Shown: positions 10,001 through 19,500 of the stretch, one piece after another
Numbering within the stretch: the stretch's first letter is position 1
How the letters are laid out: each line of letters begins with the position of its first letter
Assembly: GCA_964570325.1 (NCBI GenBank)
Contig: CAZMXS010000004.1
Location: forward strand, 1-64,000
Source of the DNA: CAZMXS01 sp964570325
Lineage (GTDB): Bacteria; Verrucomicrobiota; Kiritimatiellia; CAIQIC01; CAZMXS01
Length of the DNA: 64,000 bases
Direction of reading: 5' to 3'
Position numbers and translations under genes: made by a program
The notes under the pieces: generated by a model
Seen by the model: the letters and a program-made list of their open reading frames with translations, nothing else
Databases searched by the model: none
What the model was told of the DNA's origin: nothing

Positions 10001-13000
10001 TGACCAATCGGCCGCCATTGGTAAAGGCCGGATTCAGTTCCTGACCATCCGCGATATTATCATCGTCGGCATCCGGATTCTGAGGATCGCTGGAATACTT
10101 CTGTTCCAGTATATTCGGCATTCCATCGCCATCCCGATCCTCGTCCGGATCCAGGATCATGTCGTTGTCGGAATCCGTAAACTTCGGGTTCGTGTCGCAG
10201 AAGAACTCGTAGAGGTTGTTGAGCCCGTCGCCGTCATAATCTTCAGCCGCGTTGACATAACCACCAAAGAACAAGGCCTCCCACCAATCTGGAATCTGGT
10301 TACCGTTCAAATCGGCCGCGGTCACGATGGCAACCGCCGGATTGGTAGCAAACAAGAGATTGGTAATGGCATAGCGCCAATCCAGCGGGTAAGTCGAATC
10401 CTCGGCGCCGCGGCCCGTGACCAAGCCATTGATCTTGTTGGTAACGGTCTGGTTCTGGCCATCATCAAAGGTGTAATAGGCCCGGAGATGGCTGCGAACG
10501 GCGGTGCTGGATATTTGCAGCACGATTGAATCGAAAATGCCGGCATAGTCGTCGGCATCAACGCTGTAACTCTTGCCGCCGGTGGAAACGACAACATCCG
10601 TAATATCCGCCTGATTGCGATAAACGCCGTAGACCACAATATTGGAAGAGACCAAAGCCTTGATAACGGATGAGCGCGATTGAATCGCGCCGGTCTCACC
10701 ATCCTCGGTATCCTTGATCGCGGCATCCGTGATCAGGATATAAACGCGCTGCGCGTCGGCCCGGAACTTATAGGTTCCCATTGCGTAGGTCAGCGCCCCC
10801 AACCCATCCTCGGGCAAGTCCCCACCACCACCCACCTGCAACGGGTCTAACCACAAAGTAACAAAGTCGCTGCTATTGGTGAAGAACGCAGAACCGGTCG
10901 GCGGCGCATCATTGGACCATCCACCCTCCAATGTATCCTGATACTGAACGCCGGCCACGCGCGCATTCATGCCCAGGTTGTTGAGCGCCATCACGAAATC
11001 AGTGACGTTCTCCTTGACCTTCTGAATGTACGGATACATCGAACCGGTGACATCAATCAAGAATACAATGTCCACCGGCGGCAGGTGCGAGGAAATCCGC
11101 GCCATGTCGAATAAGTTGCGCCGATGCCAGAAAGCCACTTCCGTAGCCGTGCGCGCCGTGTCCCAGACACGCAGTTCGTCCAGATAACCATGCAAGCCAC
11201 GACCCGCCGTGGTCTTCCCTGCGCCGATGGCTGGCGGCTCCAAGCAGGGCACAGCCTGCATAGAATAGCCATTGATGAAGAGTTCGAGCGCCGCTGCGTC
11301 CGGATTCCACACCCCGGCCAGATGGAACCAGGTATTAGCCGGCATCGTCACCGTCCCGCCGGCCGTATATTTAGAGCCGCCGGCGGAAGTGAACTCTATC
11401 GCCGGCCGGTTGCCATCCACGCGAAGGGCGAAATTAGTCCGGCCATCATCCAGCACGCGCGCCAAGACCGCGCCACTCTCGGATGCCGACGCCAGATATA
11501 CCCACGCCTCGATCGTCCACTTGTTCAAAGCAAACCGATCAACCCCGTTGCGCGAAAGCACGTCGGGCACCATCAGGGCCGTGCCGGTCATCACCGCGCT
11601 GCGGCGGATGATGGGGCTGCGCGAATCCATCGGGCTGGTAATATGGCGGTCGCCCTTGATTGTGGAGGACAGCAACTCCGCGCCATCCGCCAGACCGTCG
11701 TCATCTGTATCCGGATCACCGACATTCGTACCGTAGCTGTTCTGCTCATCAATGTTGGCCAAGCCATCGCCATCACTGTCCTTCTGGCCATCGCGCAAGC
11801 CGGTGCCCAGCGTATCCACGTTCACCGGACTGGTCCCGGCCAGATATTCGTTGAGGTTATAGAGGCCGTCCCCGTCAGTGTCCACATAAGCATCAGTCGG
11901 GTCCAACGGATTCAACCCATAAGCGATTTCCCACTCATTCGGCATCCCGTCGTCATCGTCATCCACGTCGGTGAGGCCGGGCCCGAGCCCATCCCACAAA
12001 TCAATGCTCTCGTCCGCCTCCGCATAACGCAGCGGCAACAGATCATTGAACATGGCGCTCTGATAAGAATTGAACAGGAGATATGCCGAGTTGAGATAAT
12101 CCGGATGGTTCTCCAGCGTGGCACGGATGCCGTGGTAGTAGCCAAAGTTGTAGGGATTGCTGGCGTTCGGGAACACGTTGGTCGTCACCACCTTGACCAG
12201 GTTGGTTCCGGATACAACCAGGTTGGTTTGAACGATATTCCAGTACATTGAATCCGCCGGCGGATCGAGGGGGAGATGCGCCGCGGTGTTCTCGATCCAG
12301 GGAATGTACAGATAATTATTATAAACCAACGACTTGTCCGTCGCCGTGGCCCACCACATCACGCTCGGATAGGAGCCGTCATTCGGCCGGCCGTTAAGCA
12401 ATTCAAATCCTTCCGGCGCGACACTGCTGTATTGCGGCGAGGGCAAATCATCAAATGTGTACAAATAGAGCAACTCCGCGGCGGCCATTCCCTGGGCATT
12501 GCGCGCATTGATTGAAGCTTGCACACTGGCGCGATTCATCCGGGTCATCATATCGGCCTGGATCTGTCCTTCCGTCTTGGCGCCATCCCAAATGCGAATC
12601 TCATCCACCCAGCCGTTGTAGAACTGGCTCAACACGGGCTGGCCTGGCATGTACCCCGCATATGGCCCAACCCAAATGGGTGCGCCATCCACCCAACCGT
12701 TGGGGTTATCGTCCTTGGCGCCCACCACGAACGGGGCCACGTGCACCCACCCCGGATTGCCCTGTATCCATCCGTTGAATGGATCCTCGCCGGACGGCGT
12801 CGCGGCGACCAGTTCGCCGTTCTTATACAGCTTCAGCATGTTATTGGTTGCGTCATAGGTGCCAGCCAAGTGCGTCCACTCGTTGGCCGGCAGGACATTA
12901 GCGCCGGTAGCCTTGGCCTCAACGAATAGCGCATCATAGCCGGAGCCATTGTAACCGATATACGGGTAGCCAGCCGGATCAATCGCCAGGCGGAAGTTTA

Positions 13001-15797
13001 CCCGGATCTGCTCCGGCCAACCCATCGGATTGCCGTTCTCGATCTCAATCGGGCGCTCGATAATGATTTGGTGCGCACCGGATGCCGGATTGGCCGGACG
13101 GATCCACGTTTCCACCGTAAAGTTAATCAGGCGCGAGCTATTGTGATAGAATTGACCGCGCGTTCGCGCGGCGGCATCGCCGTTCAAATGCAGCGCGCGC
13201 CGGCGCGGCGGGCTCTGCACATCAAGTGGATCGGTGCAACCCGGACTGGAAGAATTCACCAACTCAGCGCGATCTCCAAGGTTGTCGTTATCCGTATCAA
13301 AGCCTTCCACGCTCTCAAATGAATAGACATACGTCGGCGGCGGACGCACACCGCGCATGACCGCATCATCCCACCACCACTGGCCAGGCGTATCGTTAAA
13401 CGTACCGAGCGAGTAGTAGAGGTTCGGCCAGCTCTGCTGGTAGCTATGGTCGGTGATCCAAAGCGGCGTCGGATCGGTGTGGTAGAAAGTGCCAGGCACC
13501 GCCGGGTTGGCCTGCAGGGCTTCCTGCGCGTTCGGCAGGCCGTCCTGGTCAGAATCGAGGTATTGACTGCCATTGATATATGGCCAGACCCGCACATCAA
13601 GCGTCGCCGGCAGACCAGCCAGCACCCAGCCGCCCGCTATCTTGGAGGCATAGATGTCGTAGGTGCCGAAGATGGGATTAAGCCCGTGGTACGTCTCGTA
13701 GAAATCGTCCATCGTATCGCCATCGGTATCAATCGTGTTCGGGTCAAGCGTCGAGAACCACAACCCCGACGGATGCGACACACCGACGATAAACTTGAAG
13801 GGAATGCCCGCCCCGCCCATGTTGGGATCCGGCACTTTATGGATGTCCGCGTCGGCCCAATAGTGCCAGTCCCAATGATTCGGCTGGCCGGCAAAAAAGT
13901 CCCAAGGGTCATAGCCGCCAAGGCCCAACCCCGCCATCCAGTCGGGATACTGCCAATGATAGACCGCACCGGCCCAGTATTCCTGGTAATTGATCAAACC
14001 GTCATCGTCAAAATCCTGATCTGTTGAATCGTCATAGGTGCCGTCCATGCCTTTGCTGTGGTCTGTCAAGCTCATCCCATTGCCGCGATAGACGCTCTCC
14101 CAAGCATCGGGAATATGGTCGCCGTCGGTGTCAACCGAGGTTGGGTTCATGCCGCCGCCGACATAACAGTGGCCGTTCCAGTTGCTGACACCGCCGCAGT
14201 AGCGGAACGCTTTTTCGCCGCTGTCGCTGGATTGGTCGCCGTCGGTGTCGCCGTTGAACGGGTCGGTCGGCCAGATCTTGTTCAGCCATTCAGGATCCTG
14301 CTCCGTGCCCATGGCGCGACACTGAAACTCTTCCAGATTGCTCAAGTCATCGGCGGGAGCGTCCGAGTTCTCCGTATCGTCATCTTTGTTGAACGGGTTT
14401 AGACCAACATACAGCTCCCAGCCATCATCAATGCCGCCGCCATCGGTGTCGCGGTTGTTCGGATTGGTCGAACCCCAATTATTGCAATTCTCGGGCGGCC
14501 GGTTATCCGGCCCATAGTACTCGTGCAGGTTGTCATAGGGCATTGTGTTCGGGGCATCCTCCGAGCCGGCCCGTGGATCAGTGGACCGGAACTGCCAGAC
14601 ATAGGAGAACTTCTGGCCCCATGACGTGCGCGGATCGAAGCCAAAGGCATTGTAGACGGCCTTATGGACCACGTTGGTATCCGGCGTGGTCTTATCAATG
14701 GCCATCCAATCCCCATCGGGATTCTCCTGCCCATCGCCGGTGCCATTGCCGTCACTGTCATACTTCAACGGATTCAGACTGCCGTTGACGCTGTTTTCCA
14801 CCTCCCAGCCGTCAGCGAGGCCGTCGCCGTCGGTATCCCACTCCAAGGGGTCGGTGCCCAGCATCATTTCCTGATAATTTGAGAGGCAGTCCCCATCAAT
14901 ATCCTGGTTGGCGGAGCCATTGTCGGCCAACGGATCAAACCAGTACAGAACATCATTGGTGGTAATCACCGCGTTAGTGTCATAAAGGAACCCCAGCTTG
15001 TGCCCAACTGTGTTGTTTGTCCATCGGTGCCCGATCACCCAGAAATAATATTCCCAACCATCGAGCAGCGTGTCGTTGTCTGTGTCATCGTCGCACGGGT
15101 CGGTTCCGGGATCATCTATCGTTCCCCGGATCCCATCGAAACCCGCAAACTCATAGTAGTTGTGGAACTTGGCTGTCGTTTGCGGCTTATAGCCAGAGGC
15201 GGAATCATAATTGAGCGGGTAGGTCATCGAGCCATTGAAACCCGCCGGAAGAAAATCATTGTCCGGGTTGCCGTAGGTGCCGACGTTGCCCAGTTTGCTG
15301 GTGGGATTCAGACATGAATAATAGACTTCCCAGTCATCGGCCAGCCAGTCGCAATCAATGTCGCCGTAGCCAATGGGATAAACATTCGTATTGTAGGCGC
15401 CGGTGGTCCGCTTGCTGAACCAGGCTAACAAAGTATAGTTCTGGGCTGCGTCGCCCTCGGGCGGATAACTGATATAGAGTGGATTGTCGAGGGGGGAATA
15501 TGGGTCCGGGGCCTTGCTCCACCGGAAGAAGAAATCGGTGTTATTCGTCACAATGGCCGTCGCAACAAACGTCTGCCCTTCAAACGCGGGCAACTTGGCA
15601 TAGTTGGTGGGCCCACGATTCTCCAAGGTGTCAATACAGAACAATTGGACTTGGCCATTGCCATTGCAGAAAGAAGCGGCGGGCGACAATTTCTGGTAAG
15701 CCAGAATAACGCTCCCGGTCGCCGCCTGGGCTGACTGGGCCAGCCCCAGCAACATGAACACGGACGCGATGGCAACGCAGTATATCGTCTTCTTCAT
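7041..15797 (-). CDS. Giant secreted protein with TSP3-like repeats, four LamG domains and a VWA domain (2918 aa)
   Basis: The ATG at 15797 gives a clean signal peptide (MKKTIYCVAIASV then AQA) and has AGGGA just upstream; the open frame extends 11 codons further but lacks these signals. Asp-rich DxDxDG repeats fill the first 850 residues and link later domains. LamG-type domains (SxxxWI/AWV motifs) lie near 870-1050, 1400-1550, 1950-2100 and 2420-2570. A von Willebrand A domain at about 1575-1715 has the metal-binding motif DVTGS at 1582-1586. The end resembles two other proteins here (YTIQY, then YYRVIVNP). It was probably exported by Sec and then type II secretion and acts in adhesion or polymer binding. 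Its small neighbour (15851-16225) ends only 53 bases upstream, so the two are likely co-transcribed. Confidence 0.9.
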   Translation of the reverse strand: MKKTIYCVAIASVFMLLGLAQSAQAATGSVILAYQKLSPAASFCNGNGQVQLFCIDTLENRGPTNYAKLPAFEGQTFVATAIVTNNTDFFFRWSKAPDPYSPLDNPLYISYPPEGDAAQNYTLLAWFSKRTTGAYNTNVYPIGYGDIDCDWLADDWEVYYSCLNPTSKLGNVGTYGNPDNDFLPAGFNGSMTYPLNYDSASGYKPQTTAKFHNYYEFAGFDGIRGTIDDPGTDPCDDDTDNDTLLDGWEYYFWVIGHRWTNNTVGHKLGFLYDTNAVITTNDVLYWFDPLADNGSANQDIDGDCLSNYQEMMLGTDPLEWDTDGDGLADGWEVENSVNGSLNPLKYDSDGNGTGDGQENPDGDWMAIDKTTPDTNVVHKAVYNAFGFDPRTSWGQKFSYVWQFRSTDPRAGSEDAPNTMPYDNLHEYYGPDNRPPENCNNWGSTNPNNRDTDGGGIDDGWELYVGLNPFNKDDDTENSDAPADDLSNLEEFQCRAMGTEQDPEWLNKIWPTDPFNGDTDGDQSSDSGEKAFRYCGGVSNWNGHCYVGGGMNPTSVDTDGDHIPDAWESVYRGNGMSLTDHSKGMDGTYDDSTDQDFDDDGLINYQEYWAGAVYHWQYPDWMAGLGLGGYDPWDFFAGQPNHWDWHYWADADIHKVPDPNMGGAGIPFKFIVGVSHPSGLWFSTLDPNTIDTDGDTMDDFYETYHGLNPIFGTYDIYASKIAGGWVLAGLPATLDVRVWPYINGSQYLDSDQDGLPNAQEALQANPAVPGTFYHTDPTPLWITDHSYQQSWPNLYYSLGTFNDTPGQWWWDDAVMRGVRPPPTYVYSFESVEGFDTDNDNLGDRAELVNSSSPGCTDPLDVQSPPRRRALHLNGDAAARTRGQFYHNSSRLINFTVETWIRPANPASGAHQIIIERPIEIENGNPMGWPEQIRVNFRLAIDPAGYPYIGYNGSGYDALFVEAKATGANVLPANEWTHLAGTYDATNNMLKLYKNGELVAATPSGEDPFNGWIQGNPGWVHVAPFVVGAKDDNPNGWVDGAPIWVGPYAGYMPGQPVLSQFYNGWVDEIRIWDGAKTEGQIQADMMTRMNRASVQASINARNAQGMAAAELLYLYTFDDLPSPQYSSVAPEGFELLNGRPNDGSYPSVMWWATATDKSLVYNNYLYIPWIENTAAHLPLDPPADSMYWNIVQTNLVVSGTNLVKVVTTNVFPNASNPYNFGYYHGIRATLENHPDYLNSAYLLFNSYQSAMFNDLLPLRYAEADESIDLWDGLGPGLTDVDDDDDGMPNEWEIAYGLNPLDPTDAYVDTDGDGLYNLNEYLAGTSPVNVDTLGTGLRDGQKDSDGDGLANIDEQNSYGTNVGDPDTDDDGLADGAELLSSTIKGDRHITSPMDSRSPIIRRSAVMTGTALMVPDVLSRNGVDRFALNKWTIEAWVYLASASESGAVLARVLDDGRTNFALRVDGNRPAIEFTSAGGSKYTAGGTVTMPANTWFHLAGVWNPDAAALELFINGYSMQAVPCLEPPAIGAGKTTAGRGLHGYLDELRVWDTARTATEVAFWHRRNLFDMARISSHLPPVDIVFLIDVTGSMYPYIQKVKENVTDFVMALNNLGMNARVAGVQYQDTLEGGWSNDAPPTGSAFFTNSSDFVTLWLDPLQVGGGGDLPEDGLGALTYAMGTYKFRADAQRVYILITDAAIKDTEDGETGAIQSRSSVIKALVSSNIVVYGVYRNQADITDVVVSTGGKSYSVDADDYAGIFDSIVLQISSTAVRSHLRAYYTFDDGQNQTVTNKINGLVTGRGAEDSTYPLDWRYAITNLLFATNPAVAIVTAADLNGNQIPDWWEALFFGGYVNAAEDYDGDGLNNLYEFFCDTNPKFTDSDNDMILDPDEDRDGDGMPNILEQKYSSDPQNPDADDDNIADGQELNPAFTNGGRLVTSPTDSRSPVIQRSLALSGTGYELPGMGDTDAKDRFDLRAWTIEAWVRLSSASESGSIIRRRLLNGQTNFALNVSANKPLVMFTTSAGVSYMAGANSAIPPDTWTHLAGVWNPSNRTLQLFVNGVQLQALVCVENPATGGGATMLGEGLNGYVDEVRVWNWARDARQIAMGRDVVVNAPWFSGINAITNFTFTNTMQILDELVGQGGGVLVEDYSGTVSNTPILAGSFLLDVGGYLYQDNGIGTLFGPGSGDFGTIDYASGYWQVHLQSHWIDTNKFILATYKYGQGDPIHPVVSSYAMTNSVQGIGLVANYRFDDGVNTTVVNPLIGGIQGFGAEDYVNRSNWQYAAISAVGFTTNTFADLMGYDDIDEDGVGDWWQALFWTNFNPLAQVAGLQWAPQYDMDGDGLMNLYEFWADTNPRDWDTDNDGMLDTDEDRDGDGLANGTEQTYQAHPALPDTDDDGLTDSFEVRKGVSPINSLSPAVDRALSVAGGTNDYVLMPNDLRFGLRSFTIAAWVNPTTIPNNSQIVSREVEPGVFNYCLGWWTDPQSINRIAIKFNGGGEKAQVLLWASNAVPLSAWTHVAATYNATNGELLLYVNGSVVRSNRTEKVPMYNSTGPGIGMVGKGMNGLVDEVVLCNRALRPSEVANVMNKVGMTNISGMVGYYRFDDSTYTNTTSGAGWNYGQVEDFAGPLFGNADSEAIAKYNLGDWERNWRDAGTLRGAATLTASRMTPGVLYVTSPNLDGVYYPGQTVTVWVVFSRPVAQVSGIPYITLRLEGATRNAYYKSYSGSTVAFEYPIQNKDWSWDLDYINTTALVLNGGVIRYSTSPNLDFDLTLPVPSTYGSLGWTKDLLIDPPDGPVQATEMLSKWVTSFFGDNPVDWNADPDNDGMTNYEEFLANTDPFDDASVMDVTDVRIDNGVLVIEWAAKADRRYTIQYRESLGTDVWTSPALWSSLPFTNEIMTVTDDGILTGGFRMKYYRVIVNP

Positions 15798-15850
15798 GGT
15801 TCCCTGCCTGTTTTGATGCTCGGATTGCATGATAAACCCTTATTCCGTCG

Positions 15851-16225
15851 CTATTGATTTCCAACCGATTTATTCAGCTTTTTTTTGAATTGCGCCTTGG
15901 CTGTTTCAACTTTTGCCTTCAAATCAGCATATTGCGCATCCTGCTCATAGGCCTTTTGCAACTGATACTCCAGCATCGCCGCCTTCTCCTGGATTTCCTG
16001 GAGCTGCTTGCGCAAGGCTTTGCATTCCACATTGATCGCGTCCAGTTCCGCGGCCCGCGTCGCCAGCGCATCTTGGGCTTCCTGCATGGATTCGAACAGG
16101 GCCTGCTCGCTCTCTTCAGGAACAGCCGCCGGTTCATCGGCGGCGCAGGCGGGGCCAGTAGAAAAAAGGACGGAAAGGGCCGCAATAACGGCCAGGGAGA
16201 TGATGGTGCAGTTGGCTTTTTTCAT
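15851..16225 (-). CDS. Small exported coiled-coil protein (124 aa)
   Basis: A signal peptide (MKKANCTIISLAVIAAL, likely cleaved after ACA or nearby) is followed by an acidic, Ala/Glu/Gln-rich helix from about residue 35 to 115 with heptad-like leucine spacing, and a lysine-rich tail. No catalytic motif is visible. It lies 53 bases upstream of the 2918-residue giant gene on the same strand. The same arrangement, a short exported coiled coil just before a giant protein, recurs at 26219-26755. A periplasmic chaperone, tether or stalk for the downstream product is a reasonable guess, but nothing in the sequence proves it. Confidence 0.8.
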   Translation of the reverse strand: MKKANCTIISLAVIAALSVLFSTGPACAADEPAAVPEESEQALFESMQEAQDALATRAAELDAINVECKALRKQLQEIQEKAAMLEYQLQKAYEQDAQYADLKAKVETAKAQFKKKLNKSVGNQ

Positions 16226-16272
16226 GCTATCAATTTAAGGTTTATTTTTTGCCCACAGATCAATTGATTGTG

Positions 16273-16354
16273 TCAACCGCGAATTGACGCGAATTTTCGC
16301 GAATTATGCCGCGCGCCTGTCCGTTCGCGTTAATTTGCATTAATTCGCGGTTCA
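16273..16354. repeat. Long imperfect hairpin, about 10-base period (CGCGAATT class)
   Basis: The left arm at 16273-16303 (AACCGCGAATTGACGCG at its start) pairs with the right arm at 16324-16354; about 25 of 31 positions are complementary, with a 20-base loop. CGCGAATT recurs every 10 bases in the left arm. No coding frame is evident. Confidence 0.75.
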
Positions 16355-16370
16355 TGATCCCCGTCTTTTT

Positions 16371-16448
16371 TTAACCACGAATTCACACGGATCAACACGG
16401 ATGCATTCGCTTCTCCATCCGTGTTCATTCGTGTCCATCCGCGGTTAA
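16371..16448. repeat. Long imperfect hairpin, about 10-base period (ACACGGAT class)
   Basis: The left arm starts TTAACCACGAATTCACACGG at 16371 and pairs with 16416-16448; about 27 of 33 positions are complementary around a 12-14-base loop. ACACGGAT recurs at 10-base spacing. With the hairpin at 16273-16354 it fills most of the 284-base gap between the two giant transcription units. Confidence 0.8.
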
Positions 16449-16490
16449 CTCTCTTTTTTCCACTCGCTCACGCTCATGGCTAAGCTGTTC

Positions 16491-16518
16491 ACTCATCACT
16501 GGCCTCTCGTCACTGCTT
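16491..16518. repeat. Degenerate heptamer tract overlapping a stop codon
   Basis: Units ACTCATC, ACTGGCC, TCTCGTC and ACTGCTT read in 7-base register. The TGA stop and last codons of the 3223-residue protein gene (16510 onward, minus) lie inside the tract. It is the same class as 6999-7040. Confidence 0.6.
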
Positions 16519-19500
16519 CACCGGGCGGTACATCCGCTTCACATCCGGCACGATCGGCACGGTGTTTGTCACCATACCGTTCGTTCCCGACGTGAACGTC
16601 GAGCCCGGCAACACGGTCCAGTTCACCGCCCGCAGCAGATTCGTCGTATATTCGATCCGGTAAGACTGGTTCGTCGTTACCATGATCGCCATTCGCAGTC
16701 CACTGCCCGGCACCAGCTTGGTCACGCGCAAAATCTCGTACTGCCAGTTCGTGGGCAGCATCCCGTTATTGATCTCGTGGCCGTCCGACCAGCCGTCGCC
16801 GTCGGTGTCGGTGTTCCACGGGTCGGCTTGGACACGATATTCACCAATGTTGAACGTGCCGTCATGATCGCTATCCACCAGCGCGTCATTGACCGTCGGG
16901 TCCAACCCATGCCGCAACTCCCACGTGTCGTCCATCCCGTCGCCGTCGGCGTCAAGTTTGGTGTCGAACTTCTGAATCCGGTGGTTCCAAGTGTCAGCCA
17001 CGAACATCACGGACGAAGTGGCCACCGGCATCAAGTCATACGGGAACCGGACCTGGCCCGGCAGCGAGCCCAGGATGCCGAACGCGCCGATGAAGTTCCG
17101 CTCCTTGTCAAAAACCTGGATCCGACTGTTTGACGTGTCGGCCACGTAAATACGTCCGCCGATGCCAATTTGCACGCCATACGGCTTTTGGAACTGGGCC
17201 AGGTTCGTGCCGGCGACACCCAACTTATACATGTAAACACCCGACCCATTGAAGATTTGAATCCGGTCATTTTCCGTGTCCGCGACATAAATCACACCGT
17301 TCGAGTCGCAGGCGACGCCCCACGGCTTGTTCAACTGGCCGTTCAGGCTCCCGAGCGAGCCGAAGGCGCTCACCCATCCGCCGGTGCTGTTGAATATCTG
17401 AATGCGGCTGTTGTCCGTGTCCGCCACGACGTACCGGCCAAGCGGATCAATCGCCACCCCCTTCGGGTTCTTGAACTGGCCGTTGCCCGCGCCAAAGGAA
17501 CCGAACGCGCGCTCAAACGTGATGGCGCCCGTTGCCGGATTGAACGTAAAGACCTGGATGCGGTGGTTTCCGGAATCGGCCACCGCGAACTTGTCGGCAA
17601 TCGGCGAGCGCGCCATGCCGTATGGAATGGAGAATTGACCATTGCCGCTGCCGGACGTGCCGAACTTGGCCACCAACTGGTTCGTCGGCCGGTCCCAGAA
17701 GACTTGGACGCGGTTGTTCTTGCTGTCGAGCACAAAGACATACTTGTCGGACAGGAACACGCGCGCCGGATAGTTGAGCTGGCCCTCGCCGGTGCCGAAC
17801 GCACCGATCGTGAGCAGGTTGGTCCATGCCGTCGCCAGCGGGCCCAATCCCTGCTGTGGATCGCCGCCGTACATCACATTATAGCCGTCCGGAATCGAAT
17901 CGCCATTGCTGTCCTTACGGTTTTGCGGGAATCCGAAGACCGTGCCGAGCGTCCAGCGACCGAAGTCGTGCGCTTCATAGGGTGCGTTGGTGATCGTGTA
18001 GAGCCCGGACTCGCCGTACACCACGGCATCCTGGAAGGTAGGACCATTCCAACCGCGGACGTACACCGCGCGCGCCGGCGCGGACGGCGCCAACGCGTGG
18101 TTGAACACCTCGTCAAACTTGCCCAGATCGGGCGTGGACTCATAGCCGACACCGAAACGACCGAACGACAAGCCGTTGCGCAATGAGGATAACAAGGCAT
18201 CGTCGCCGCCCGGCTTGCCGTCAGCCTGCGGCGGATCAATCACGCCGTTGGGCCCGGCATAGATCAACTGGAAGATCGCGGAGGTCGCCGAGCCATTGCC
18301 CGGAATCGGCCGGCCGAGCCAGTCCACGACGCCGGTCGCGGAGCTGGCGCGCAACGAAGGCTGGACCAACTCGAAGCGAACCAACGTGAATCGGTTGTCG
18401 GCGCCCGGATAGTTGCCCTTGAACATGACAACGGCCTGGTTCGTTGCCGCATAATCCACAACCGTAGAATCCAGCGTCAGCGTCTCGGTCAGCGTGGCTG
18501 CGCCAATTGAACCGTTCAGCGGCGCGACCGCCAACCAGGGCGCGTCCGCCTGCAATTCCGCCATCATACAATTCTTGAACAGATCCTGCATGACGCCGCG
18601 CCTGAGCCATTCGGCCCCATTTACATTACCAGCCCAGTAATAGGCTACCCCACCCGCCGGCGTCTCGCGCCGCATGACCTTGACCGCGGCGCCGGCGGTC
18701 ATGAAGACCCGGATATCCTGGTTAGTGTCAGGCGTGGCCAAATCATAAACTTGCGCGGCCACGGCGATCCGATCAGTGGCCGCGACATTGACGAACAGCG
18801 GCCAAGGCATATTCCGGCTGATGACGGCGGTATCCACCGCCTGAGTGGCGCGATCAAGCGACACGGCGCCGACCAGGTTGGCCACATTCCGGTCATCCGG
18901 CCGCGAAATCGGATTGCCGCCGGTAATAACAAGTTTGCCGCCGCGCGCAAGATACTGGTTCAGCACCGCCCACTCGGGATCGCTCATCAAACGACCGCCA
19001 TTGTTCGGCCCGCTCAAATCGAGCACGACCAGATCCTGCGCGAAGATCAACGCATCATTGGTTGTGTAGTAACCGGAGGGATAATAATCATAGGTCATTT
19101 CATCCAGCACATACACCAGGTTACTGCGCCAATCACTGACCTCGAAACCCATGTCGGCGAGGATCGCGGCGACGCCCGCCAACTGGGCCTGGTCGGAAAT
19201 CACCGCCACCTTGCGGATTTCCAATTCGATGGCCTCAAAACTGAATGTGGAGGCCGCGGTGTTCGTCAGCACCAGCGATCGGACCGCCGTCATGCCGTAT
19301 TGGGCCGCGGCATCCACCGTGGGCTTGAACGCGACAGCGGGGCGGCGCAGGCTGAAATCGAGAATGGCGTCGGCGTTGTTGAGCACGCTGGTGGCCACGG
19401 CTGACTTCTCGTTGAGCGTGCCAATGGCGCGCACGCGGTAAGCGCCGTTGGTCAGGCCATTGAGCCGGTAATTGCCGGAGGCGTCGGTGTTGGTGCGGCC

